This document shows positions 17,134 through 26,208 of a DNA stretch of 64,000 nt, one piece after another. The DNA comes from an uncultured Myxococcales bacterium. Lineage in GTDB: Bacteria; Myxococcota_A; Bradymonadia; UBA7976; VGTA01. How positions within the stretch are numbered: the first letter of the stretch is position 1; each line of letters opens with the position of its first letter. The stretch spans positions 1 through 64,000 of the forward strand of contig CAKZRU010000164.1 of the NCBI GenBank assembly GCA_937146725.1, read 5' to 3'. Made by a program: the position numbers and the translations under genes. Below the pieces are notes generated by a model. The model saw only the letters and a program-made list of their open reading frames with translations. It was not told where the DNA came from and did no database searches.

Positions 17134-20100
17134 TACGTGACCTTCTTAATCCAATCAGCAAAACAATGAGTAATAATAGATATTTTGAAGTTTGTGAATG
17201 CAATGACTCACAACCTTGTGCTTCGGTGGCATCCTGTACACTTCCTTGATCGATGGGATCAATGGGAAGCATACCAAAGTCTTGTAAACTTTCCATTTCG
17301 GTACCACCTAAAAATTGATCCGGTTGATTATTTTGTCCGGCATTGGTTGACTGTCCGGCTTCATTACCCCCGGTGAGTTCCATACCAGCCTGCTCATCAC
17401 CTGCCATTTGGCCTGCGAAATCTGTACCGGCTTCTGAGCCGGCTTCTGTTTCATTGGTAAAGTAACATTCAGCTTGACCAGAACGCGAGTCACAACTTTG
17501 TCCAAAAGGACAGTGGCTACTGCTGCAAGGGTCATCTTGACATTGGCCTTGTAAACAGGTTCGTCCGGGCCCACACAAAACGCCCGCACAGGGGTCTCTC
17601 AAGCATTCACCTTGCTGACAAATCTGTCCTGCTAAGCAACTGATTCCAAAGCATTCATCAATAACGCAATGACCATCAACACACATTTCACCACGTCGAC
17701 AAGCTACAGCAGCACAGGATGAGGCACATTCAGCTTGGTTATTTCCATCCGCATCAAGGTTTATTCGACAAAAATCAAAGGCGGTACAATCAAGCTCAAG
17801 ACAGGGGTCGGGCACACATTCATTTTGTAAGCAGGTTTCATCACGAGAACAGCCCGACTCGTAACAGGTATTGCCTACACAATTTCCCTCACGACAGATC
17901 GCTCCATTTGTACAGTATACGTCTGCACACAAATCCACACAGCTTCCGTTACGACAGGTCAAGCCATTGGCACACGTACTTGCTTCACAAGTGGGTACAC
18001 AGCCACCATCCAAGCACACAAGACCATCTTCAGCGCACTCTCCATTATCACATTCTTTAACACAGCGTCCTAAAGTACAGACTTGGTTTTGTTCACAAAG
18101 CTCGCCTTCATCAACCTGACCATCACAATCTTGGTCAATTCCATCACAACTTTCTTCATCTAAAGGTGCGCAACGACCACAAGCATTTCTTAGCCCCTCA
18201 TCGATTTGCCCATCACAATCTTGATCAATGCCATCACAACTTTCTTCTTGTGGGTTTTGAGTATCAATACAAACAATCTCACCCTCTGTACAAACTGTAA
18301 CCCCCTCCGCACATATACCTGTGTATACTGTTGAGCAAGGTTCTGGGTCTACTAAGGCGCCCTCATCGACTTGACCGTCACAATCATTATCAAAGCCATC
18401 ACAGCGCTCTGGCGTAGGTCTAATGAATTCAACACAATTTAAGCCTTCTTCGGTGCATAGCCAATGTCCATCAGCACAGACCCCAAGTCTTCCGGTATCA
18501 CAATTCCCTAAGATTGAGGTCGTGTCTTCATCGGTATTTCCATCACAGTCATTATCTAGCCCATCACAACTTTCTTCGGTTGCAGCGGTGCTATTTAAGC
18601 AAGTAATCGCACCCTCTTGGCATAAAGTCACGCCAACACCACAAACACCACGTTGATCGGGCACCCGACAGGCATATCCTCCATCGGGATCCCCCTCATC
18701 ACTTGCGCCATCACAGTCATTATCAACACCATCACATAGTTCTAAGCCAGGTAGGACATCCGATTGACAGTTGAGCTCTCCGGCAATGCATTGGAAACGA
18801 CCTAGTGAGCACAGGCCGCTTAATCCGGTATCGCAACGCAAACCAAGTTCATTGACAGCTTCATCCACCCGACCATCACAGTCATTATCAATCCCATCAC
18901 AATCGTCTGTTCCCAAACTCGCTTCATTGACTTGCTGACAAATGACAGCACCATTTTGGCAAGTTTGGTTTCCTAGACGACATGCGCCTAAGTTACCGGT
19001 ATCACATTCACCACCAAGACCTAGGTCTCCCTCATCAATTTGGCCATCACAGTCATTGTCTAAAGCATCACATAATTCATCGGTGCTTTGTTGTGTTTCA
19101 GAGCAGGTGAGCTGACCGGCAAGACGGTCTTGACGACCAATGGCACATAGCCCCAAGCCCGAGCGAGCACACTGCTGTCCCACCTCAAGAATATTTTCAT
19201 CAACGCGACCATCACAATCATTATCTTGGGCATCACAGCTTTCTGCTTGTGTTTGAAAACGTGGCGAGCAGACGAGTTGACCATTATCACATACTCTTTG
19301 GCCAAGAGCGCATTGTCCAAGGCGATCTTCGATTAAACAAGACTCATTGAGTTGATTGTCCGATTCATCTACGCGTCCATCACAGTCATTATCAAGTCCA
19401 TCACAAGCATCTTGCTGTTGTTGAGCAGCATTTAAAGTCACCCTTGGTTGACAAGAAAAACTCCCTTGTACACAAGAAAGAGTACCTTGGGCACATTCAC
19501 CAGCCAAACCGGTAACGCAGTCTAAGGCAAAGTTATCTTGGCCTTCATCAATCACCCCATCACAGTCATTATCCATCCCATCGCAACTTTCGATTTGTTC
19601 ACCTACATTCAGTGGACTATCACAGCGCAATGTACCCAAAGCGCATATAATTTCTCCGGTGCCACAGGCGGTTTCACAAGAGTCACCCACATTAGGAACC
19701 TCAGGCGAAGGACTCATCACTTCTTCATCGGTGCGAGAGTCGCAATCATTATCAAAGCCATCACATAATTCTGGTAAAGGGCTTGCTTGTAAGGGAATAC
19801 ATCTCACAAAGCCATTTTGGCATTGGGTAAGACCTTGAGCACAGCGACCGGACTGTCCATCGATTGTGCATGCCAAGTCCGCGCCAGGATTGCCCTCATC
19901 CACTTGACCATCACAGTCATTATCAAGCCCATCACACAATTCTTGGCCCGGTTCTACTACTCTCGAACAAACAATGTTGCCATTCACACACTGAGTTCTA
20001 CCTTCGGCACACTGACCAAGGCCTTCGGTTTGACAGGCCAACGCCCCGCCCGGATTGCCTTCATCTGTACTTCCATTACAGTTATTATCAAAACCATCAC

Positions 20101-21778
20101 AGATTTCCGGATTAGGAAACCGAGATTGAATACAGCTTAGAGTTCCATTCTCTTCACAACGAGTAAACCCTTTGCCACACAGACCAAGTAGTCCCGTATC
20201 ACAATTCTGAGAACCTTCTGGATCATTTTCATCTATTCGTCCGTCACAATCATTATCTAAAGCATCACAGCTTTCAAGATTGGGCACTTGACTTTGCTCA
20301 CAAATGATCACGCCTTGTACACAGCGAGTTAAGCCATCAGTACACAGACCCTGAGCCCCAGTATTACAAAGTTGATTACTTTGGTCTGTATCTTCATCAA
20401 CTTGGCCATCACAATCATTATCGCGGCCATCACAAGACTCTTGAGGGTCGGCAATACAACCTTCTAAGTCGCATAAATCCCCGATCCCATCTTGATCTGA
20501 ATCGACTTGATTTACATTTGCTAGATTTGGACAGTTGTCACATAAATCACCGACGCCATCTTGGTCTAAGTCACTTTGGTCAGCATTGGGAATAAAAGGG
20601 CAGTTATCGCTTAGTTGACAGACACCATCTTGGTCTCTTTCAGCATCAGCACAAGTACTTAAGCTTTGGCTGAGAATTAATGAACTCAAAGCGACTGCTC
20701 TTTTTAATGAAAGACAACCTTTTTGCTCGTTACATGGCCAAGTGCCACCAAGTTCTTGACTGATCAAAAGCTCATATTGTAAATCATATAACCAAGACCC
20801 GTTTTCATTAGGAAAACCATCCACACTTGGATCTCTTAAGGGCCCCAGATCAGCTTGGCTCAGCAAGTTTGGCAAAGGCAATGGTACTTCACTTAAGCCC
20901 CTGTATAAGTGCCATAAATATTCATAATAAAGGTTAGGGTCACCAATTGGAACTGAAGCGACTCCGTAATGTGCTTGAAGCCAAGTTAATAAGCCCTGAA
21001 CTTGCGCATCACTTTGTAAAGAGCCGGAAAGACGTAATGATAAAAGGGTAGCCGCCGAACTTACCGAGTTAGACTGAGCATTGGCTTGAGAACAGCCTCG
21101 AAATAAAGCACCTTGATCAAGGGCTAAGAAGCGCTCTGCAAAAGCATTAGCTCTTGCTAAACTATCATCAGCATTAAGAACTAATTTTGCTGCAATGGAT
21201 AAAGCATTAATCGCTTCCACAGTGACATGCGCATCACCATCGGCAAGAGGAACAGTACTGTTCCAGCCACCATTATTACATATATCTGCAGGTGCTTGTG
21301 GACTGGGACCTTGGTTTGCTTTTAGGGCTAAAACTGCATTTTGTATCGCTTGATTCACTGTAGTACGAGCGCCAACAAAATTAGGCCCACCACTCAGGCG
21401 GTAAAACGATAAAAAGGTAAGTGCATTACTAGTATGAACATTTTGCCCACCACTACCTGTTTGTAGAGCTGGAATGAATTCAATTATATAACTCGCCATT
21501 TGTCGTAAAATGGCTTGATCATTTACATTAGCATTGCGATAGCCTTGTGCCGGTGAATGAGAATCAGGATTGAGCCGCTGCCCAAGGATGGCTAAGCCAC
21601 CGAGTGAGGTATATACACCCCCAAAGTTCCCGGCACTGGTATTCACTTTAATCCAAGTTAGAGCGCGTTGATTGGACTCATAAATCGCCTCACTAAAAGC
21701 AGATCTTTCAGCATGGCCAGTTGGCGTCAGTAAACAGCTAAAAGCAATCAGAAATACCAACAAATAACGGTTAGACAT
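17111..21778 (-). CDS. Giant surface protein: alpha/alpha-toroid, TSP3, 15 MopE repeats, MYXO-CTERM-like tail
   Basis: Secreted protein of 1555 residues. After a signal peptide (MSNRYLLVFLIAFSCLL...GHA), residues about 25-360 are helical repeats resembling the prenyltransferase/terpene-cyclase alpha/alpha-toroid fold (GNFGGVYTSLGGLAILG, DAHVTVEAINALSIAAK). About 375-435 contains thrombospondin type 3 calcium motifs (DQDGVGDLCDNCP). About 445-1225 has fifteen CDGxDNDCDGxxDE units spaced by roughly 50 residues. About 1230-1430 is EGF-like Cys-rich sequence, then an Ala-Gly-Glu linker. The end is a Cys, a hydrophobic stretch (YLLLLIVLLIGL) and Arg-Arg-Ser-Arg, as in MYXO-CTERM sorting tails. The frame is open from TTG 21811, but AGGAAG 9 bases before ATG 21778 supports that start. 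It follows the pseudokinase by 42 bases. Confidence 0.9.
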   Translation of the reverse strand: MSNRYLLVFLIAFSCLLTPTGHAERSAFSEAIYESNQRALTWIKVNTSAGNFGGVYTSLGGLAILGQRLNPDSHSPAQGYRNANVNDQAILRQMASYIIEFIPALQTGSGGQNVHTSNALTFLSFYRLSGGPNFVGARTTVNQAIQNAVLALKANQGPSPQAPADICNNGGWNSTVPLADGDAHVTVEAINALSIAAKLVLNADDSLARANAFAERFLALDQGALFRGCSQANAQSNSVSSAATLLSLRLSGSLQSDAQVQGLLTWLQAHYGVASVPIGDPNLYYEYLWHLYRGLSEVPLPLPNLLSQADLGPLRDPSVDGFPNENGSWLYDLQYELLISQELGGTWPCNEQKGCLSLKRAVALSSLILSQSLSTCADAERDQDGVCQLSDNCPFIPNADQSDLDQDGVGDLCDNCPNLANVNQVDSDQDGIGDLCDLEGCIADPQESCDGRDNDCDGQVDEDTDQSNQLCNTGAQGLCTDGLTRCVQGVIICEQSQVPNLESCDALDNDCDGRIDENDPEGSQNCDTGLLGLCGKGFTRCEENGTLSCIQSRFPNPEICDGFDNNCNGSTDEGNPGGALACQTEGLGQCAEGRTQCVNGNIVCSRVVEPGQELCDGLDNDCDGQVDEGNPGADLACTIDGQSGRCAQGLTQCQNGFVRCIPLQASPLPELCDGFDNDCDSRTDEEVMSPSPEVPNVGDSCETACGTGEIICALGTLRCDSPLNVGEQIESCDGMDNDCDGVIDEGQDNFALDCVTGLAGECAQGTLSCVQGSFSCQPRVTLNAAQQQQDACDGLDNDCDGRVDESDNQLNESCLIEDRLGQCALGQRVCDNGQLVCSPRFQTQAESCDAQDNDCDGRVDENILEVGQQCARSGLGLCAIGRQDRLAGQLTCSETQQSTDELCDALDNDCDGQIDEGDLGLGGECDTGNLGACRLGNQTCQNGAVICQQVNEASLGTDDCDGIDNDCDGRVDEAVNELGLRCDTGLSGLCSLGRFQCIAGELNCQSDVLPGLELCDGVDNDCDGASDEGDPDGGYACRVPDQRGVCGVGVTLCQEGAITCLNSTAATEESCDGLDNDCDGNTDEDTTSILGNCDTGRLGVCADGHWLCTEEGLNCVEFIRPTPERCDGFDNDCDGQVDEGALVDPEPCSTVYTGICAEGVTVCTEGEIVCIDTQNPQEESCDGIDQDCDGQIDEGLRNACGRCAPLDEESCDGIDQDCDGQVDEGELCEQNQVCTLGRCVKECDNGECAEDGLVCLDGGCVPTCEASTCANGLTCRNGSCVDLCADVYCTNGAICREGNCVGNTCYESGCSRDETCLQNECVPDPCLELDCTAFDFCRINLDADGNNQAECASSCAAVACRRGEMCVDGHCVIDECFGISCLAGQICQQGECLRDPCAGVLCGPGRTCLQGQCQDDPCSSSHCPFGQSCDSRSGQAECYFTNETEAGSEAGTDFAGQMAGDEQAGMELTGGNEAGQSTNAGQNNQPDQFLGGTEMESLQDFGMLPIDPIDQGSVQDATEAQGCESLHSQTSKYLLLLIVLLIGLRRSRNGFNTTY
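18102..20441 (-). repeat. Fifteen-unit MopE-motif coding repeat block
   Basis: On the plus strand the text 'tgaccatcacagtcattatc' and close variants recur about every 140-180 bases; they are the complement of the CDG-x-DNDCDG codons. Unit lengths and spacers vary, and substitutions are largely synonymous, so this is an old protein-level repeat, not a CRISPR array or a recent tandem duplication. Confidence 0.9.
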
Positions 21779-21820
21779 ACGAGTCGACTTCCTAGAATAA
21801 AAAAGATTCAAATACAGCGT

Positions 21821-22879
21821 TTAAAGGAGCAATGAGCCGCCTTCGGCCTTGAGTACATCTTCTAAGGTTAAGTTTGGATCATGCCCTTCTAAGATCTTAT
21901 GGATATGCTGGCGGGCTTTGACGGCACGTTCCACACCGGGCTTAGGCGCTGATAAGTTAAATGAACCATCGCGTTTGCCTAGACGAGCTTGCGTTGAAGC
22001 AAGCAGCTCAAAGGCAGGCGAAGAAATCACCGTAAGCTGGCGTAAACCGATTAAGGTTCTTTGCAAGGCGGCAACTCTGGGAAAGCGATCTGAAGGATTG
22101 ACTGCTAAACCCTTTAATAAGACAGTGTGCAAGCAAGCTTCTAAGCGATGATCAAGTTCCTTGCCATGGGTGGGTAGGCTTGGCCATGTTCGAGTTTCAT
22201 TTGGTATGGTTGGTGCCTCGGGCGCCACACCAAAAATGAGATGATGTAGCAAGTCGGTGCACAGATAGACAGAAAAATGACGTCGATCTCGTTCTTGGGT
22301 AAGGGCCGGATGTGGAATGGACAGTAAGTCATAGGGTGGTGACTTTACCCAAGAAGAAAAAGGACGTCGGTCGAGCGCAAGATCAATGAGGCTCACTCTC
22401 AGCGCTCCATTTGGACGCTGGGATAAAATAATATTATTTAGGGTAAGCGTGGCGGGAAAAACATTCAATTCATGGGCTCGGGTCAAAAGCTCGCATAATT
22501 GAATCATGATGGATAAAGCTGTGCTCAGATCCAAGGTTTTACGCTCACGAAGCAACAGACTCAAAGGCCTACCTTCCGGACGATCAATCACCACAAATAA
22601 TTGCTTATGTTGATCGATGACGACATCTCTGATCGCATTAAAGCCTGTTTCCCTTAAAGCCGCATGTTGGCGTACTGACTTACCCAAAGCTTCGACGATT
22701 TCATCAAGGGGCGCTTCGGGCTTAAGATCCGGATAAAACAGAGTCACATTCCCACCCCGTCGAACATCCACAGCGGACCAAAGCTCACCCGATGAAATGC
22801 TCAGCAAGTGCTGGTTTGCTTTATAGCGACGATTCCCTTTGTTTGAGTGCTGTGTGCTACTATCTTGCTGCGAACTCAT
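21821..22879 (-). CDS. Pseudokinase (serine/threonine kinase-like fold, catalytic residues missing)
   Basis: 352-residue cytosolic protein with the outline of a Hanks-type kinase: an N-lobe with the ELWSAVDVRRGGNVTLFYP strand region, then an LLRER...QLCELLTRAHELNVFPATLTLNNIIL segment that aligns with the usual AHxxGxxHRDxKPxNIxL catalytic loop. The HRD triad and catalytic Asp are replaced (NVFPATLTL), and no clear VAxK lysine is present in the N-lobe. IDLAL stands where DFG normally is, retaining one Asp. These losses suggest a scaffold or allosteric role (inference). The start is ATG 22879, which overlaps the stop of the RNase Y-like gene in an ATGA quadruplet; the longer TTG frame to 22909 is not preferred. 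Its pairing with RNase Y is unusual. Confidence 0.8.
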   Translation of the reverse strand: MSSQQDSSTQHSNKGNRRYKANQHLLSISSGELWSAVDVRRGGNVTLFYPDLKPEAPLDEIVEALGKSVRQHAALRETGFNAIRDVVIDQHKQLFVVIDRPEGRPLSLLLRERKTLDLSTALSIMIQLCELLTRAHELNVFPATLTLNNIILSQRPNGALRVSLIDLALDRRPFSSWVKSPPYDLLSIPHPALTQERDRRHFSVYLCTDLLHHLIFGVAPEAPTIPNETRTWPSLPTHGKELDHRLEACLHTVLLKGLAVNPSDRFPRVAALQRTLIGLRQLTVISSPAFELLASTQARLGKRDGSFNLSAPKPGVERAVKARQHIHKILEGHDPNLTLEDVLKAEGGSLLL

Positions 22880-24540
22880 GCGCCCAAATCCCCTTTCTCT
22901 CCTCCCCAAGTAAAGGGAGAGCGCTTGGTGACTGCTTGGCCTTTGGCTGTATGCATTTGGTCTCGGTATTTTGCTTTCGCCACCGAGGTCGTAATTAACT
23001 CCCTAAGTGCAGTCACCTTAATTTGACCCGGAAAAGTACATTCTTCTTCGATGATCCCAGCCATCTCTTGACTTAAATCCTGTAGATCAAGATCTGAGTA
23101 TTTTTGAGGATATACCTGCAGTCTAAGCTCTCGGCCACCTTGAATAATCATGTGCTGCCTAAGGCCATGTACATCTTGACATAATTCATCAAGCTGAGCC
23201 ACGTGCTGTGAAAATGCCTCACTTGACTCTCGACGTGCTCCTGGTCTAGCACCGCTCAAAGTATCAGCAGCAATGACTAAAAAGGCAAGAGCACTTGCCG
23301 GTTGTTCATCATGATGATGTGCGCCAATGGGGTGAACGATCTCGGGAATCTCACCATGTTCTCTTGCAAATGCAGCCCCACTGACAGCGTGGCTACCCAC
23401 AGCTTCTGTTTCAGCCCAAAGTACCTTGCCTATATCGTGTAATAAGGTTGCTCGTCGAGCAATATTAGCATTCATTCCTAATTCTTCTGCCATCATCCCA
23501 CAAAGCTCTGAGGCTTCAATAGCATGTTGCCATTGATTTTGAGTATAGCTCGTACGAAAAAGTAACTTGCCAACAAGATGCAAGATTTCTGGGTGAATCC
23601 CTTTAAGCTCTAAACGTTCAGCGGCAGTCAAGCCCGCTTGTCTCGCTTCATTTTCAAGTGCTTGCTGAGCCTTTTGGTAGTGTGTTCTCAGCGCCTTTTC
23701 TGTAAGTTGTCCTCCATTTAACCAGCGTTGATATGCCAAGCGGGCAATCTCACGCGAATAGGTTTCGGGGCTGTTTCTCAGTTGTAAACGTCCGGACTCG
23801 GGAGACTCCAAAATAAAGGAAACCTTGGTAATCTCCTCAAGCATAGCGAGTTGCTCAGAGTTTTCGGAGGTCAAAAGCTTTTTCTGCTGATTTGAACGGG
23901 GCAAGTCTACATAAGACAGCATCTTTTCGGCTGGACTTGGGTCATAGTACCTTTGACGCCCTAAACTAATCAATTCATTCGCTCGGGTGTCTCTATATGC
24001 TTCAGCTTCAATAATGGTTCGCTGTGCTTTTTGCTGTGCTTCAATATCTGCCTGTCCACAGAGTTGAGTATGATGAGCCTCAATCGCTTCCTTGGTTTTG
24101 AGTTGAGCTTTTTGTTCAAGATTTAGGCGTATGGCCTTATGCTTTGATTTAATCGATTTTTTTAGTGATCTCACTTGAGCTTTATATTGGTCAACTTCAT
24201 TTCTTCGCAGATCCATTTCGGCAATTCGCTCTGCCTGTTCGCTCGCTCGTTTCTCTAACTTAAGTTCCAAATGAGCATTTCTTTCCTGCTGTTCATCTAA
24301 ATCTTCAGCCTTTGCTTCATCTCGCTCTAAGCGACCTTGAGCGCGGGCTTCAATCTTGTTGAGGATGTTCTTTTTTTTGCTTTGAAAACGCTTTAAACGC
24401 CTTTCTTCTTTGAGTCGTTCATGCGCAAGTTTTTCCAAGCCCTCTTTGCTGACTCGAGTTTTCCACCTCAGCCAAAAAAAAGTACCACTCAGTGCTGATG
24501 ATATAAATAATGTAAGCCCAAAACTTAAGATACTGTCCAT
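22876..24540 (-). CDS. rny: RNase Y-like endoribonuclease (divergent KH region)
   Basis: Membrane-anchored endoribonuclease of mRNA decay. Using ATG 24540 (GGAAAG 8 bases upstream) it has 554 residues. These are an N-terminal transmembrane helix (about 5-24), a long charged coiled coil (about 30-190), a KH-position region (about 215-275) and an HD domain. The HD domain is very well conserved: RTSYTQN, His368-Asp369 in LLHDIGK, GSHAVSGAAFAREHGEIPE, HHHDEQP, AADTLSGARPGARRE, and the tail region FPGQIKVTALRE. The KH GxxG loop that in typical RNase Y reads GREGRNIRT is not found; LTSENSEQLAMLEE occupies its place. RNA contact may therefore differ. It is the first gene of the minus-strand operon and is divergent from the 24706 regulator. 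Confidence 0.9.
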   Translation of the reverse strand: MDSILSFGLTLFISSALSGTFFWLRWKTRVSKEGLEKLAHERLKEERRLKRFQSKKKNILNKIEARAQGRLERDEAKAEDLDEQQERNAHLELKLEKRASEQAERIAEMDLRRNEVDQYKAQVRSLKKSIKSKHKAIRLNLEQKAQLKTKEAIEAHHTQLCGQADIEAQQKAQRTIIEAEAYRDTRANELISLGRQRYYDPSPAEKMLSYVDLPRSNQQKKLLTSENSEQLAMLEEITKVSFILESPESGRLQLRNSPETYSREIARLAYQRWLNGGQLTEKALRTHYQKAQQALENEARQAGLTAAERLELKGIHPEILHLVGKLLFRTSYTQNQWQHAIEASELCGMMAEELGMNANIARRATLLHDIGKVLWAETEAVGSHAVSGAAFAREHGEIPEIVHPIGAHHHDEQPASALAFLVIAADTLSGARPGARRESSEAFSQHVAQLDELCQDVHGLRQHMIIQGGRELRLQVYPQKYSDLDLQDLSQEMAGIIEEECTFPGQIKVTALRELITTSVAKAKYRDQMHTAKGQAVTKRSPFTWGGEKGDLGA

Positions 24541-24705
24541 AACTCGGCTTTCCAAATGAAAAGAATGATTGAATAGATGATCTGCATCTAGATCTATGCT
24601 ATCAAGTTCTTATCTGTTTTACCTACTTGAGTCCTAATTGGGAATACTTTCCTCGACTGACTCAGTGATTTCCAAACGCTTCGTGTTTTTTTTCAAAAAG
24701 AGAAT

Positions 24706-26175
24706 ATGTCAAGAACTAGCTATTCACTACTGATTTTGGATGATGAGCCGATTTTTAGAAAAACGCTCAGACTGCATCTTGAGAATGAATACTCATACAT
24801 ATATGAAGCACAAAATCTTGCTGAAGCTCGACAAGTTCTATCTGCCTCTCACTGTGATTTTATTTTATGTGATTGGAAACTAAAAAAAGAAAGTGGACTC
24901 ACTTTACTGCAAGAGCTTAAGCAAAAGCAGCACCAGTCAGCAAATAAGAATCAAGCTCAGAATGAGATACAACCAGAGCCAAGCATTATTTTTATGAGTG
25001 CACATGCCTCGGAGGAGGTCGCTTTAAAGGCCATAGAGCTTGGGGCACAAGACTTTATCGTTAAACCTTTTGAAATCAGCGAACTAAAATTCAGATTAAA
25101 ACGCTTACTCGAAAGTAAAGAACTACAGCAGCGTTTGGTCCAATTAGAAAAGGCAAATGAAACCCATGCACTGGAGCACTGCTTTGAGGGAATTATTGGG
25201 CATAGTTCTCAAATGCAGTCTCTATTTAAGCTGATTAAACGAGTTGCGCAGACAAGTTCAAAGCTTTTGATTCAAGGTGAAAGTGGCACGGGTAAGGAGT
25301 TGGTTGCGCAAGCTGTTCATCGTTATGGACAAAGCGCTAAGACTCCCTTTGTTGCCGTAAATTGTGCTGCAATCCCCGAGGCTCTTATCGAAAGTGAGCT
25401 TTTTGGTCATATTAAAGGTTCCTTTACGCATGCTCATAGTGATCGTATTGGTTTAATCGAAGAAGCGAATGGGGGCACTTTTTTTCTGGATGAAATTGGA
25501 GAGCTCCCTTTAAATCTTCAAAGTAAACTACTTCGCTTATTGCAAGAAGGTGAAATTAGAAGGGTTGGCTCCAATCACCCGATACCTATTGATGTTCGAT
25601 TTATTGCAGCCACTCATAAGAACTTAGAACAAGAAATTCAAGCACAACGTTTTCGAGAAGACTTGTATTATCGCTTAAATGTCATCCCAATCACAGTGCC
25701 CCCGTTACGTGAACGAACAGAAGACATTCCCATCTTATTTGATCATTTTTTAAGACAAATGAGTTTAAGACTTAACAAGACGCTTCCTCAGATCAGTGCC
25801 GAAGTGTTACAAGCCTTAATCGAGTATGATTGGCCCGGCAATGTTAGAGAGCTTCAAAACTGTGCCGAGTATTCCTTGATTCTTTCATCTAATCAGCTCA
25901 TTGAAATCAGTGATATCCCAGAACGCATATCTCAAAAAATAATCTTACAAAAAAATTCCTTACAGAATTTGACAAAAAACGGTCATTTGTCACCAGACCC
26001 ACAAGACCTAAGTATAAAGAAAAATACACAAATTTTAGAAAAGAACCTAATCTTAAAGGCCTTACAGCTATCTAAGGGTGTTAAAACTCAAGCTGCCAAA
26101 AGTCTTGAGATTTCAACCAAAACACTCCTTTATAAACTGAGAGACTATAATGTTGATCCCGATCAATTTTCTTAG
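24706..26175 (+). CDS. Sigma-54-dependent response regulator (NtrC family)
   Basis: 489-residue transcription activator. A receiver domain (about 5-130) has Asp12/Asp13, the phospho-acceptor Asp56 in LCDWKL, and Lys120 in VKPFE. The AAA+ domain has Walker A GESGTGKE (191-198), Walker B FFLDEIGE (Asp262/Glu263) and the arginine-finger region FREDLYYRLNV. A C-terminal Fis-type helix-turn-helix is at about 450-485 (KTQAAKSLEISTKTLLYKL). The sigma-54 contact loop, normally GAFTGA, reads GSFTHA at 238-243; the essential Phe-Thr is kept. It precedes the pilMN-O-P-Q genes by 33 bases, so it may act as the PilR of this pilus operon or of genes elsewhere. No sensor kinase gene is adjacent. Confidence 0.93.
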   Translation: MSRTSYSLLILDDEPIFRKTLRLHLENEYSYIYEAQNLAEARQVLSASHCDFILCDWKLKKESGLTLLQELKQKQHQSANKNQAQNEIQPEPSIIFMSAHASEEVALKAIELGAQDFIVKPFEISELKFRLKRLLESKELQQRLVQLEKANETHALEHCFEGIIGHSSQMQSLFKLIKRVAQTSSKLLIQGESGTGKELVAQAVHRYGQSAKTPFVAVNCAAIPEALIESELFGHIKGSFTHAHSDRIGLIEEANGGTFFLDEIGELPLNLQSKLLRLLQEGEIRRVGSNHPIPIDVRFIAATHKNLEQEIQAQRFREDLYYRLNVIPITVPPLRERTEDIPILFDHFLRQMSLRLNKTLPQISAEVLQALIEYDWPGNVRELQNCAEYSLILSSNQLIEISDIPERISQKIILQKNSLQNLTKNGHLSPDPQDLSIKKNTQILEKNLILKALQLSKGVKTQAAKSLEISTKTLLYKLRDYNVDPDQFS

Positions 26176-26208
26176 TGACCCCTTGACCCTGTTATAGAGA
26201 GACCCATA

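Noticed and set aside
17719..20140. Several plus-strand frames (His-, Ile- and Ser-rich) across the giant MopE gene
   Set aside because: They result from low stop-codon density opposite Asp/Cys/Gly codons; none has a ribosome-binding site or known domain.
18102..20441. Regularly spaced repeats resembling a CRISPR array
   Set aside because: Repeats vary in sequence, spacing is uneven and they encode MopE motifs in frame; no cas genes are nearby.
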